Source: Crotalaria pallida (taxonomy: Eukaryota; Streptophyta; Magnoliopsida; Fabales; Fabaceae). Taken from it: a stretch of 64,000 bases of DNA. Of the stretch, positions 1 through 9,747 are shown piece after piece. Where the stretch lies: assembly GCA_037953625.1 (NCBI GenBank), contig CM075651.1, forward strand, positions 67,690,501 through 67,754,500, written 5' to 3'. The notes beneath the pieces are model-generated. The model was given only the letters and a program-made list of their open reading frames with translations, ran no database searches and was not told the origin of the DNA. The translations under genes were made by a program, and so were the position numbers. Position 1 is the first letter of the stretch. Each line of letters opens with the position of its first letter.

Positions 1-284
1 GAAAACAAGCATCTGTCACAACTGCCATATAGACCTGAGATTTTTCTGGATTGGCATGAAGCCCTGACCAAGATGAGAACTGATGCAGGGCATTCATAAG
101 GCACCTCACACTGGCAGGATGACCTTTGCAAAAAATCATAATATCATCAGCAAAGGCCAAGTTGACCAGCTTCAACTCCTTGCAGAGAGGGTGAAATCTG
201 AAATTTGCATGATGAGTGGCTGACTGCAAGCATCTTGTTAACACTTCCATTGCTAAAACAAAAATCAAAGGAGATATAGGATCT
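1..284 (-). pseudogene. LINE ORF2, reverse transcriptase palm with the FADD active site (partial)
   Basis: On the minus strand this translates as reverse transcriptase after the GLRQGD motif that sits on the far side of the CACTA insertion. The catalytic box F-A-D-D is encoded at 143-154 and is followed by I-M-I-F-C-K-G-H-P and by a segment with SWSGLHANPEKS, a standard plant L1 motif. F-A-D-D is the normal plant LINE form of the Y-x-D-D metal-binding site used in target-primed reverse transcription. The protein runs off the left edge. The reading frame is open to position 1 but is separated from its N-terminal half by 5.8 kb of CACTA DNA, so no functional polymerase can be made. Confidence 0.85.
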
Positions 285-299
285 CACTACAAGAAATAT

Positions 300-545
300 T
301 GGTATTACCGACGGCCAAAATCCGTCGGTAATGAGCAAAATCCGTCAGAAATTCCACTTTTCCGACAGACCAAAACCGTCAGTAAAAATGGCGTTGGAAA
401 CAGCTTGTGATAGAATTTTTAAACCGTCGAAAATACCGACGGAAAAATCCGTCAATAACTGTTTTTATTTCTGACGGATTATCTGTCAGAAACAGCTTGA
501 AAAAATAACAAAAATTTACCGACGGAAAAATCCGTCGGAAATGAC
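300..545. repeat. CACTA left subterminal repeat array
   Basis: At least six copies of a word close to CCGACGGAAAAATCCGTCGG occur in both orientations. Each copy is itself nearly palindromic (CCGACGGA/TCCGTCGG). In CACTA elements such arrays bind the element's own transposase partner; here that role is inferred from position. Confidence 0.85.
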
Positions 546-891
546 AATATTATTTTAAAAAAAATTATAAAAATTTCTGCCCAAAATAAAATATGATTCA
601 AGTCAATCATCCTCTCATACATGTTTTTTTTTCAAAGGCAAAATTGAATTAACCACTAGTACCTAAAGCAAAAATACAATAGTCCAAGTCATAAAGTAAA
701 AATAAGAAACCAAGTTACCCACTGGACCTGTTGCAATCAACAAAAATTACAAGAAAAAAACATATAATAAAATCAACAGCTAAAGCAATCTAGAACAGAG
801 GGACTAGGATACATGGAACCAAATATTACAAGAAGAAAACATGAATATAAAAAAAGCACCAACAAGCAGATAATGCGAGCAGGTATGTCTT

Positions 892-1119
892 CTAAACGAA
901 GGATGTTTTTGATGGAGCCAATGATTTCCATAAGTACAGTTCCTTATCTTCACATTCCTCTTCTTGTTGAATTGTCCTGTACCTACTCTTAAATGCAGAC
1001 AACAACAGAAACCCGTTGGTTCCATCGCTCACTCTGCCATAAATGAAAAATGAGTTAACAAGCATTAGATAAAAAGTTACCTGGTATGAATATTTGCACT
1101 TCTTGAAATACCAAAATTT
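892..1119 (-). pseudogene. Two spliceable exons of an unidentified host gene carried by the CACTA
   Basis: On the minus strand a 39-bp exon (1081-1119) is bounded by TTTTGCAG and GTAACT. A second exon starts at 1033 after TATGGCAG and is open to a TAG at 892-894. Spliced in phase they give a continuous 59-residue C-terminal peptide containing FGISRSANIHT, then GFLLLSAFKSRYR, an acidic stretch EEECEDKE and the end SLAPSKTSFV. I do not recognise the family. Canonical GT-AG borders plus a shared frame argue for a real captured gene end, but the intron is only 47 bp (1034-1080), short for a plant. The upstream part of the gene is not identified. A purine/GC-rich exon-like stretch near 3480-3720 could be its 5' end. 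Confidence 0.42.
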
Positions 1120-1129
1120 CTGCAAAAGT

Positions 1130-2727
1130 GAAATATAACAAGGTGTTAGAAAAGATGCTATTAATAAAAACCAACAGTAGAGAAGTAGATATCAGCTATG
1201 TATCATAGCAAAACACTAAAAACAGTATTAAAAAGATACACAACTTAGTTAAAAAAAATCCTTTTGCAAACTAGAATCACATAATGCTTCATTACTAAAA
1301 ACATACTTAATTTAGTCAAAACAATCCAATGAAATCAATGTTTATTACAACAATGAGAGCAGAAAAATTATATTACAATAAGAAGGTAAAATTAAGTTAC
1401 ATAGTCAAAAATAGATTTTCTATTTATATAGAATACACAAAGCTAAGAATCACAAACACTTCCAGCAAGCATAACACTTGTTCTAATGCTTAGAACATGA
1501 GATATAGAATTATTTCCTTTTGTGTGTGAGAAAGAGGTAGTGGACATTAACAAAGTACTGTTTGAAAAAAGAAATGCTTGAATCAATGAGATATCTTTCA
1601 ACCAATGTACTCAGTTTACTTATATTTCTTTCCTGTGTAGTTTCAATCAATATACTTAGTATATATTTCAGAAATATATACACAAGTACAACATATTTCA
1701 ATCAATATACTTCTGGGTCATGATCCGCAAGTGGCTCGAGCAGGTTACACCACTTCTAGGGTCCTTTTGGTGGGAATATGAAATTTGATCGAATTATTGC
1801 AAAGGAAGGAAACGCGGGGAGAGTATGATTTGGAGGTAAATAATAATTAAAAAGACCTCCACTAATTCACTTAAAACCTCCTCCGTTTATACCACTACTT
1901 AGTAACCTCTTCTCATTTTAATTTCTCTAATGGGGGTTTAAATAACCTCCACAAAAAAATTTCCACTAATAACAATATTTGTTGTAGTGTAACTTGATGT
2001 CTTTAATTTAAGAACAAGGGAGAATTTCATTGAAGGGAAGGTACATCATTTTTGTGCTTTGTTCTTGAAGCACAAATTACAGAACAATATTCTCTACAGG
2101 TCAGCAGTCTCAAAAGAAATATAATAAGCAAGATGCACCCAAACAATATAATAAGCTTCACTAAAATACCAGCAAAGAGGAAAATAGAAACAGGACAACA
2201 TCTCATGGAATGGAATGGAAACTAATAGACAAACAAGAAAATCTTCACATACAGACTAGAACTTCCAATGGGAAGCTATATCATTAATCAAGATTTCAAG
2301 CACTATGGCATTAATCCCAGATAACAACCATTATATGGTAAGGATGCTAACCTCAGATAACAACCATTGCTTATCAAGCAATCATGTCCTAGCCTTGTTC
2401 AGTACCGAATTTTTAGACTTCAACATTCTCTACAAATGAAAGAATGAGGAGGTCTTCAGTAACAACAAAGAGTAGATAATATGGTAATCAGTAACAAAAA
2501 TGCAAGATAGTTAATCAAAATCACTCAGACAAGCATAACTTTTCAAGACCAGACATCATATGCTCATTGTTATTAAGATACTTTTTCTTCAGTGTGAAAT
2601 CAAAGGTATCATGAAGGAAATCATTTTCCTAATTTGCCAAGGGAAAAAAGACAAAAAGGTATTGATCAATATTATATGCTTTTCAAAAAAATTAGAAGCT
2701 TGCTAAAGAAAAATGCAAGAGAAAAGC
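1130..2727. other. Non-coding interior of the CACTA element
   Basis: AT-rich DNA without a supportable reading frame. Around 1965-1990 lies AACAATATTTGTTGTAGTG, which resembles an inverted CACTA terminus (CACTACAACAAATATTG). I find no matching partner or target duplication, so it may be a scar of an older CACTA end. Confidence 0.5.
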
Positions 2728-3065
2728 GAGACTCATATATTGAGGCAAAGTGGAATAATAGACTGTTTTGCAGATTTCCAAGATACTGCACCTCCTGCTA
2801 ATGTAAAAACATAACCAGAAGTTGATTTTGTTTCATCAGAATCAGAAATCCAATTTGCATCACTAAAACATTCAATAACAGCAGGAAAACAAGTATAATG
2901 AATGCCATAATTAATAGTTCCTTTAAGATATCTCGGGCATAGGTGTAGTCATTTTGATTAAAGGAATAGCTACTGAACTGAGATATAAAAATGCAATTTC
3001 TCTAAGTTTAGAATTAAAGATATTAAGCTAACAAGTGAGACTCATATATTGAGGCAAAGTGGAAT
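2728..3065. repeat. 29-bp perfect direct repeat flanking a copia scrap
   Basis: The 29 bases at 2728-2756 (starting GAGACTCATATATTGAGG) are repeated exactly at 3037-3065. They enclose about 280 bp that includes the Ty1/copia fragment. This is too long for a transposon target duplication. It looks like filler DNA inserted with local duplication during break repair. Confidence 0.8.
2763..2933 (-). pseudogene. Ty1/copia RNase H fragment
   Basis: Fifty-seven codons on the minus strand read without a stop. They begin RYLKGTINYGIHY and continue through SDANWISDSDETKSTSGY to GGAVSWKSAKQ. This is the conserved RNase H block of plant Ty1/copia polyproteins: the R-Y-L-x-G-T entry, the D-A-[ND]-W active-site motif and the K-S-T-S-G-Y motif. 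No other copia domain or LTR is nearby, so it is an isolated scrap inside the CACTA, bounded by the 29-bp repeat. The intact frame suggests a fairly recent capture. Confidence 0.85.
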
Positions 3066-3975
3066 CTTCATTTGATTGAATATTGCTCACCATATTGAGT
3101 TGTATCTGAGACTTCGGCTTCATATCCAAAGAAAAACACAGACTCTAGCTGAAACAACAACCAATAGGAAAATTATCAATTAGAAATGAACTGAAATAAG
3201 AAAATTGAACCATAGAGATCAGAAAGGTGCCAACAAATTCTAATTGGAAAACCCTAACCCCAAATTTCAAACAAATTGTAGCATGACCAATCACAAATGG
3301 ATATTGAAAACTTTAACCCCAATCTCAAAGCGTTAGTATGTAATCCTTGAAACATACAATCAATTATTACCTTATAGAGAGAGAGAGAGAAAATTTCGAA
3401 ATTAACCAAAAATTGAACAAAACAAACAATGGGATCCTATTCTCAAAAGATCAATGAAGAACAATCAATAATGGTTAGGGTTTGACGACGGTTGCGGTGA
3501 GAAGTACCTGTTGCTGGCGCTGGCGGTGGCTATCGGGTTCTTGGTCCTGACGCAGTCGCTGGTGACAGCGACGTGGTGTGGTGTGGTGTGGTGTGGCGGC
3601 TTGGCATGGCGTGGTCCTTCAGTAATCAGGCGAGGAACGGGGGCGACGAGAGAAGGCGAGAAGAGGAAGAGGAGTGGGCGGAGTGGGGGCTCCAAAGATG
3701 AGAAAGACAGAACGTGAATGGAAGATGAGCCACAAAACTGACTTAGGTGTTTGGTATTATTTTTTTTTTGCTTTCGCAGGTGGTGTCTGGGCTTTTGCAC
3801 TTTGGCGGCCCAACTAAATCCACCCCGACCCTACGGAACTCCACTTTGTGGGCAGGGGTCTCCCAACGCGTGCCTCTCCGTTCCCATGGGTGTCGAACTC
3901 GAGACCTCATGGTTAAGGTGTTTCGTATTTTTAGTCAATTTAGTCCATAATTAGTTAATTAGATAATTAGAGTTA
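3066..3975. other. CACTA interior with a GC-rich, exon-like stretch
   Basis: 3100-3460 is AT-rich with no gene. From 3470 to 3720 composition shifts to GC-rich and includes a short GTGGT run (3575-3596). Both strands stay open there, but neither product is recognisable. This looks like a first exon or promoter of a captured gene, followed at about 3830-3910 by a sequence with a B-box-like TTCGA word. Function is not assignable. Confidence 0.4.
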
Positions 3976-4261
3976 CTCTCTCTGTCTTTATCGTAGGGCA
4001 CCATTTTGATAGAATTGGTGTCCCTTTTTATAAGTCTTTTTAGAATATATATTAAAGAGTTTATTCCAAATACATCCCTCATAATTGCATAAGAGTAACA
4101 GGGTAATTATTACAATAGAGAAAGGAATGAACAAAGTTGTAAAGTTTTAAATAGGGGTAACTTTAGAATGACAACATATTTTTTTGATAAATTTGAGAGT
4201 AATAATTACTTTTCTTAATCTGAATTAGGTAAAAGTGACTTATATCAACGGACAGAGGGAG
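3976..4261. mobile_element. Stowaway-type MITE (286 bp)
   Basis: Terminal inverted repeats CTCTCTCTGTC at the left and the inverse of GACAGAGGGAG at the right match the plant Stowaway end CTCCCTCCGTC. A TA target duplication flanks it at 3974-3975 and 4262-4263. It carries no gene. It sits inside the CACTA and directly abuts the foldback element that starts at 4271. Confidence 0.85.
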
Positions 4262-4270
4262 TAATAATTA

Positions 4271-4951
4271 GAGTTAATAGTCAATTTAGTCCCTTAAAGA
4301 TATTTGCATCAATTTAGTTCTTCAAAGATTAATTATGCCACCAATTTAGTCCCGCAAAGATATTTGTCACTAATTTAGTCCCTCAGAGATCAATTGTGCC
4401 ACCAATTTAGTCCTCCAAAGATATTTGGCATCAATGTAGTCCCTCAAAGAACAATCGTGTCATCAGTTTAATCCCCTAAAGATATTTGTCATCAATATAA
4501 TTTATCAAAGATCAATTGTGTCATCACGATAGTCTCTTGTACTGTTCTACTACAAATCAGTTTAACTTTACTTATGTAACACGTTAAATAAAAAATTATA
4601 AAGAAAACTTAAACACATAAACAAACATATTTTAAAAAAAAATCTATCTTTAGGGGACTAAATTGATGATACAATTGATCTTTGATGGACTATATTGATG
4701 ACAAATATCTTTAGGGGACCAAATTCATGTCACAATTGTTCTTTGAGGGACTATATTGGTGTCAAATATCTTTGGGGGACTAAATTGGTGGCATAGTTGA
4801 TGCTTGAGGGACTAAATTGGTGGCAAATATTTTCGGGGGACTAACTTGATGGCACAATTAATCTTTGATAGACTAAATTTGTGGCAAATATCTTTGAGGG
4901 ACTAAATTAGTGGCAACATAATCTTTGGAGAACCAAATTGACTATTTACTC
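4271..4951. mobile_element. Foldback Mutator-like element built of TTTAGTCC tandem repeats
   Basis: The left arm (4271 to about 4520) holds tandem units of about 38-40 bp of the form CAATTTAGTCCCTCAAAGAT. The right arm (about 4645-4951) holds the same units inverted (ATCTTTGAGGGACTAAATTG). The outermost ends are GAGTTAATAGTCAATTT and its near inverse. A 9-bp duplication flanks it with one mismatch (TAATAATTA at 4262-4270, AAATAATTA at 4952-4960), the size made by Mutator-like transposases. No transposase is present. The whole unit could fold into one long hairpin. Confidence 0.82.
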
Positions 4952-4960
4952 AAATAATTA

Positions 4961-5795
4961 TGTTGGGAATTCGAAGAAGTAAATGAATGATAGAAGAATT
5001 GGGGAAAAGCGAAGAGGTGGTGAAATTAAGGGAAAAGTGGAGTAATTTGGGAATTCGATTTTTGACCCAAGAATTGGTTGGGTCGCGCACCCCATTACGA
5101 ACTCACTTGTGTACCCAACACGAATTTTTTTACTAGGTACTCAAACCATGAGGTATAATGGAAATTCTTATTTATATTTTTAGAGTAATTACTTGATTTA
5201 ATCAAAACACAAACATGATGTAAAAACTCATTTTTTTTACCCAAATAATAACTTGTAGAATGCAGATAAGAAAATTAAAAATACACCAAACTCCCTTAGT
5301 TCTAAAACAATGTGCAGATTAACATTTAATTGAATAACAGTGATCAAACCCATGTGAGCAGATTAACATTTAACGACAAAATTATAAATGGCATTTCAAC
5401 AAACACTTGTTGTGCATCCATAACCTTTAAATAAAAAACCCAACAGTCATATATATATATATATATATATATATTTAAACCGGGATAAAATTGGTAGTGT
5501 TGAACCCTTAGTCTACAATGCTAATGATAAGTTCTTTTTGTTGAGAGTGAAGAGTGATATGTTAAACTCTTCTTTTTAGTTTTTTAAATATTTAATTTCT
5601 AAAGGGTAATAAATACGCATTCATTTAAAATGTTTGTAAAATAAACATCATGTTATTGTCTAGCCTAATGGTTGGTTCCTTAAATTATTTTTAAAAGGTC
5701 ACATGTTCAAATCCTGCGTGCAACATGTTATTTAATTTTTTTTCTTTTTAAAATTCTACTAAAGATTTATAATTATATTTGTTAGGCAAATAATT
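4961..5795. other. Non-coding CACTA interior with an (AT)n run
   Basis: No supportable gene. An AT microsatellite lies at about 5448-5474. Positions 5655-5730 contain TAGCCTAATGGTTGG and GTTCAAATCC, which resemble the A and B boxes of a tRNA-derived SINE head, but no full element can be delimited. Confidence 0.5.
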
Positions 5796-6100
5796 TTCCA
5801 ACGGATAATTCCGTCGATAATATTTTATAATTTTTATTTTTTTTAAATTTATGCATTATCGACGGAAAAATCCGTTGGAAAATCTGTCGAAAAATCCAAA
5901 ATAATAAATTTGTTTTTTTTTATTTTTTTGAAAAAAAAACACTCTTACCGACGGAATTTCCGTCGATAAATCCGTCGGAAAAGACCAAATACCAAATCCG
6001 TCGAAAATGAAAATACTGACGTATATATCCGTCGGAAAATGCTTGATTAGCGACGGAAAAAAATCCGTCGGAAAAAATCCATCGAAAATCAGGGGTATTT
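5796..6100. repeat. CACTA right subterminal repeat array
   Basis: Copies of CGACGGA...TCCGTCGG in both orientations mirror the left array at 300-545. A shadow reading frame from the interrupted reverse transcriptase runs into this array and has no meaning. Confidence 0.85.
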
Positions 6101-6109
6101 CTTGTAGTG

Positions 6110-6810
6110 TCTCCTTGTCTTAAACCTCTGGAAGCAGCAAACCTCTCTGATTTCTGGCCATTAATAATGAGCCTGTAGGAAACTGTCCTGATACATTTCA
6201 TAATCCACAGTCTGAATTGATGAGGGAATTTAAAAGCAATAAGGATTTCATCAATAAAACTCCATTCCAGTGTGTCATAGGCTTTCCTCAAGTCAATTTT
6301 CAGGGTACATCTGGGAGAGATTCTCCTTCTGCCATACAACCTGAGAAGCTCTTGAGTTATGAGCACATTGTGAACTATTCTTCTTCCCTGAACAAAAGCG
6401 GTTTGGTTCTGATGAATTATTGTAGGCAAGACAACATTTAACCTTCCACAGATGAGCTTTGAAATGCATTTGTAAACAGTGTTTGTGCAGGCAATAGGTC
6501 TAAAGTCCTTAAGATAGTTTGGGCAGTCTATCTTTGACACCATCACAAGCTTAGTTTCATTGAGTCTCTTAAGCAGATGACCTGAAGTAAAAAACTCTTT
6601 CACTGCTGTACAAACATCAGAACCAATAGTAGGCCATGCAACCTTAAAAAGGCCAGAACCAAAAACATATGGACCTGGTGCTTTGTCTGGGTTAATTGAG
6701 AAAACAGCTTGCTTGATCTCCTCATCTGAAAAAGGTTTTATTAAGGCAAGCTGTTGTTCAACAGTTAAAACCTTACCCTCCTCCATAATGCTTTTATTCC
6801 ACTGAATCTG
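6110..6810 (-). pseudogene. LINE ORF2, N-terminal half of reverse transcriptase
   Basis: Minus-strand coding with the hallmark blocks of plant L1 reverse transcriptase in order: SINPDKAPGP, FRPIACTNTVYKCISK, AFVQGRRI, LKIDLRKAYDTLEW (the first catalytic aspartate) and GLRQGD at the CACTA junction. The FADD block that should follow is at 143-154 on the other side of the insertion. The frame is open from about 6786 to 6110. An in-frame stop lies just upstream, so the reading unit is already separated from the endonuclease. It would act in target-primed reverse transcription in a live LINE. Confidence 0.9.
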
Positions 6811-7263
6811 ATTCTACCTAGCAGTATACATCTCCTTATAATATTCCATGAAGGCCTCAGTAATACCTTCCTGGCCAGTAATAAGATGCCCATTCTCCTT
6901 CTGAATTCTCAACACTCTATTTTTATAGTATCTCTGCTTGATAGAGTTATGAAAAAGCCTGGTATTATGGTCACCATCTTTAAGCCAAAGCATCTTGGAC
7001 TTTTGCCTCAAAAAGGAAACTGCAGCCTGGTAAACCTGATTATATTCCTTAAGCACCTATTTTTCTGTTTCCTGTAATAGCCTGCAAGAAGGATTTTGGT
7101 GAAGCTGTTCTTGAATAAGCATCAACCTGTTCTTTAAGTCAACCTCTCTATCATGAATCCTACTGAAATGGTTTCTGTTCAACAAACCTAGGGGAATACG
7201 AACCTGATCTAGCTTTCTGCATAATCTAGACATGCCAGACCCTTCAATCTCATAATTCCAGGA
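6811..7263 (-). pseudogene. LINE ORF2 linker between endonuclease and reverse transcriptase
   Basis: The best-preserved piece (6814-7056) reads KSKMLWLKDGDHNTRLFHN and then a Y-K-N-R-V-L-R-I-Q segment. This matches the W-x-K-x-G-D-x-N-T-x-F-F-H motif found between endonuclease and reverse transcriptase in plant LINEs. Stops at about 6814, 7056 and 7264 split it from its neighbours. The same motif in a diverged form marks the second LINE at 36172-36433 and 53962-54175. Confidence 0.85.
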
Positions 7264-8061
7264 TTATATAACAATTTGAGCAAAATCTGGATGACTTACC
7301 CACATGTTGAAGAAATGGAAACCAGAACCTGCATGAGTTGTTGTGACAGCCAAATTCCAATCAATAATTATTGGAGAGTGATCTGAAACCCCAGGGAGCA
7401 TGAACTCAGCTTCCACATTAGGCCACCTGTTACACCAAGCAGGATTAACCAAAGCCCTATCAAGCTTACTATAGATCCTGTCATCACCCATCTGTTGATT
7501 ACACCAAGTATAGAAGCATCCCCTACATCTCATATTCGCCAGCTGACAATCAGAAATACAATCTGCAAAATCCTGAATTGCAGAGAAATCAACACTACTC
7601 CCACCCAATTTTTCATGAGGGTTAAGAATAGTGTTAAAGTCTCCACTGACCAGCCAAGGAATGTTTATATCAGCATGCAAATCCCTCAACACCTGCCACA
7701 ACTCCTTCCTCTCAGTGCTATCATTAGAGGCATACACATAAGTTATATAGAAAGAAGTACCATCGGTTTTAACAGTGATAAGACAGTGAACATACTGGCT
7801 TGACCAAGCAATAATATTCACATCATACATGTCTCTTCTCCAAACAATCAAAATTCTTCCAATAGGGCAATGATCCAAATTAATGAAATGACCCCAGCCA
7901 GGCACCATAGAATTCAAGACTGATTGCACAGAATTTGTTCTCAGTTTATTTTCTAAAATAGCTAAAAGACCTACCTTATTCTTCCTATACAAGCTAGCAA
8001 CCTCTTGCTGCGTCTGAGGGTTATTAAGCCCTCTTATATTCCATATAGCTATCTTATCCAT
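7264..8061 (-). pseudogene. LINE ORF2, apurinic/apyrimidinic-type endonuclease domain
   Basis: The start MDKIAIWNIRGLN at 8061 is the usual plant LINE ORF2 beginning; an ATG at 8085 is also in frame. Endonuclease signatures follow: ILENK (normally ETK, the catalytic glutamate region), VYASND, LVSGDFNTI, a C-F-Y-T-W segment, YSKLDRALVN and VSDHSPI, the last holding the catalytic Asp-His. The domain nicks target DNA to prime reverse transcription. A stop at 7264 truncates it before the linker. The start overlaps the last codons of ORF1 by a few bases, normal for dicistronic plant L1 elements. Confidence 0.92.
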
Positions 8062-8959
8062 TAAATAATTGCTTTGAGGTCTCACCCCTTAGCAATGCCT
8101 TCTTCTGAGCCCTTGTGGAAACTGGAATCCACTCACCTTCCTCTTCTGTCTCCTTGTCAGTATTTTGCTGCTTAGGATCAGGTTCAGCTGAAGTACCTGA
8201 ATTAGCAACCTCCTTACCTTTATCAGGTTTAGTGGCAGCCTCAATGACAACATTTGCTTCCTTTTCTGCACTGGCAACATTTTCTGGTGGGATAGTCTCT
8301 TTCTCAATAGCCTCTTTAGTTTTTAAAGCCCCCACCATAGCATCGATTTCCTTCTGGCTTGGCTTGTTCTTCACTACCTATTGCTGTTTCACTCCTTTTC
8401 TACACATTTTGGAATCATGTCCATATATTGAACACTTTGCACATAGGACAGGCTTTCACTCATACACCACCTTCTGAGTAACAATAACCCCCTTCTCATC
8501 TTCAAATATATCTCATCAGGCAGAATCTTTGGATTCACATCAACCAAAACACGTGCATAATTGATGCGGTTTCTATCCTTTGTTACCTGATCTACCATAA
8601 TAGGGGTTCCAATGAGGCTTGCTATTTTCCCCAAGGAAGAAGCTCCCCATAATTTTAGGCTCAGATCAGGAAGCTGGATCCAAACTGATATTCGATCAAG
8701 GAAATTTCTAGTCATAGGTTTGCCTATCCATGGAGTCATAATCAAAGGTTTTTTGTTAAAATGAAAAATATCAATGTCCAGCACCCTATTCCTCCCCTCA
8801 ATATCATTGAACCTTACAATGAAGGTCCCATCTGAATTCATCAGAACCTTATCCACTCCATACTGCCCCCGGACTTTCTTTATATAGCCATTAATTATGG
8901 GAAAAGGTGGTTTAGCACCCAACACATAACATACTAAAGAGTTCTTCCAGTAGGCAACT
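8054..8959 (-). pseudogene. LINE ORF1, DUF4283-like domain and CCHC zinc knuckle (frameshifted)
   Basis: From 8959 leftwards the minus strand encodes the second half of a DUF4283-like RNA-binding domain, with SLVCYVLGAKPPF, DGTFIVRFND, PLIMTPWIGK and SVWIQLPDLSLKLW. A frameshift near 8500 and a Trp-to-stop change follow. In the shifted frame comes a zinc knuckle C-x2-C-x4-H-x4-C (CAKCSIYGHDSKMC, 8402-8443), then an acidic/lysine-rich tail ending at 8054. ORF1 of plant LINEs coats the element RNA. Its N-terminal part is at 21789-22320, displaced by the LTR element at 8960-21783. Confidence 0.9.
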
Positions 8960-9348
8960 TGTAACAGCCCGATTTTCTTATGCCAAAAATATTTACTTTT
9001 ACTTATCAAAGTTGCAAAAATTGAGGCCAGATTTTTTTTTATATAAAACATTGTTGACATGTTTGAAAACATTATTGAAAAGTCCTTGGTGTTCTCATCA
9101 CCCTTTTAGAAAACCGAGTTGTTGCTAAAACTGATCTTTACTCACTTAGGGTCCCAAAACATTTGTTAGGAAAACGTTTAGGTTTCATATGGAAATAGTT
9201 CTTTGCATTCCACCGAAAGAGATCATTAGACATTTCTCATGAAGATGTATAAAGTCGGGCATGCATTAGAATAAGTTCAGTTACATCAAGGGATCATTAC
9301 TCAGGTAATCCTTTACACACACACCTACCACAATCTAGAATAACCATG

Positions 9349-9747
9349 CTAATCTTGAACCACCCTATTGAAGGCAATCGGGTGGAGGTCCTTCTTCTTC
9401 TTGGAATCCCTTGTTGCCTTTAAAGAAGATGTCGTACCTATTGCTGTCCCAGCAGTATTGTTGGACTCCAACTTCTCTCCGTCTCTGGTGGTATAATTCC
9501 ACCGTTTCTCGTATCGCGCCTTCTCTTTGTAATTCTTATACCCTCGCACAGTGATTTGCCTCAAGTGAGGCCCCAGATCAGCTCCACTCAGTTGATGTTC
9601 CGGGTCAGATATCACAATCTGAGTATGGCCAGTCCATACCCAGCCGCTTGGAGTATGCTTCCAACCTATCCCATACTTACTCCAAGTAGTGATGTCCATA
9701 CAACACTCCATCTGCCCGTTGAAATACCAGCAACACCGATATGCCAA
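9349..9747 (-). other. 132-codon open frame inside the LARD LTR (copy 1)
   Basis: The frame encodes a Trp/Cys-rich start (YRCCWYFNGQMECCMD), then KYGIGWKHTPSGWVWTGH, a basic middle (YKEKARYEKRWNY) and a lysine-rich end. Copy 2 at 16398-16796 keeps the frame with only a few amino-acid changes. It starts inside a pyrimidine-rich block (about 9736-9767) that aligns with similar blocks in other LTRs here. No known domain is recognised. Preservation in both LTRs is also expected simply from recent LTR identity, so selection is not proven. Confidence 0.4.

Larger units (their letters stand above)
285..6109. mobile_element. CACTA DNA transposon inserted in the LINE reverse transcriptase
   Basis: The left terminus CACTACAAGAAATA (from 285) is matched by the inverted right terminus TATTTCTTGTAGTG (ending 6109). 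A 3-bp target duplication TCT flanks it (282-284, 6110-6112), as expected for CACTA elements. Both ends carry arrays of a CCGACGGA-type subterminal repeat. Removing nested insertions leaves about 4.85 kb. I see no recognisable TNPD or TNPA transposase, so it looks non-autonomous. The interior carries exon-like host fragments (see 892-1119) and a copia scrap. Confidence 0.93.

Noticed and set aside
1965..1990. Inverted CACTA-like terminus GTTGTAGTG
   Set aside because: No partner terminus and no target duplication identified.
2519..2630. Exon-like minus-strand frame (DFLHDTFDFTLKKKYL)
   Set aside because: Thirty-three codons only, weak acceptor, no recognised family; possibly part of the captured gene ending at 892 but unsupported.
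3820..3935. SINE-like sequence with TTCGA B-box word
   Set aside because: No A-box at the right distance, no tail and no target duplication found.
5655..5730. tRNA-like A and B box words
   Set aside because: Spacing is roughly right but no acceptor stem or delimitable element.
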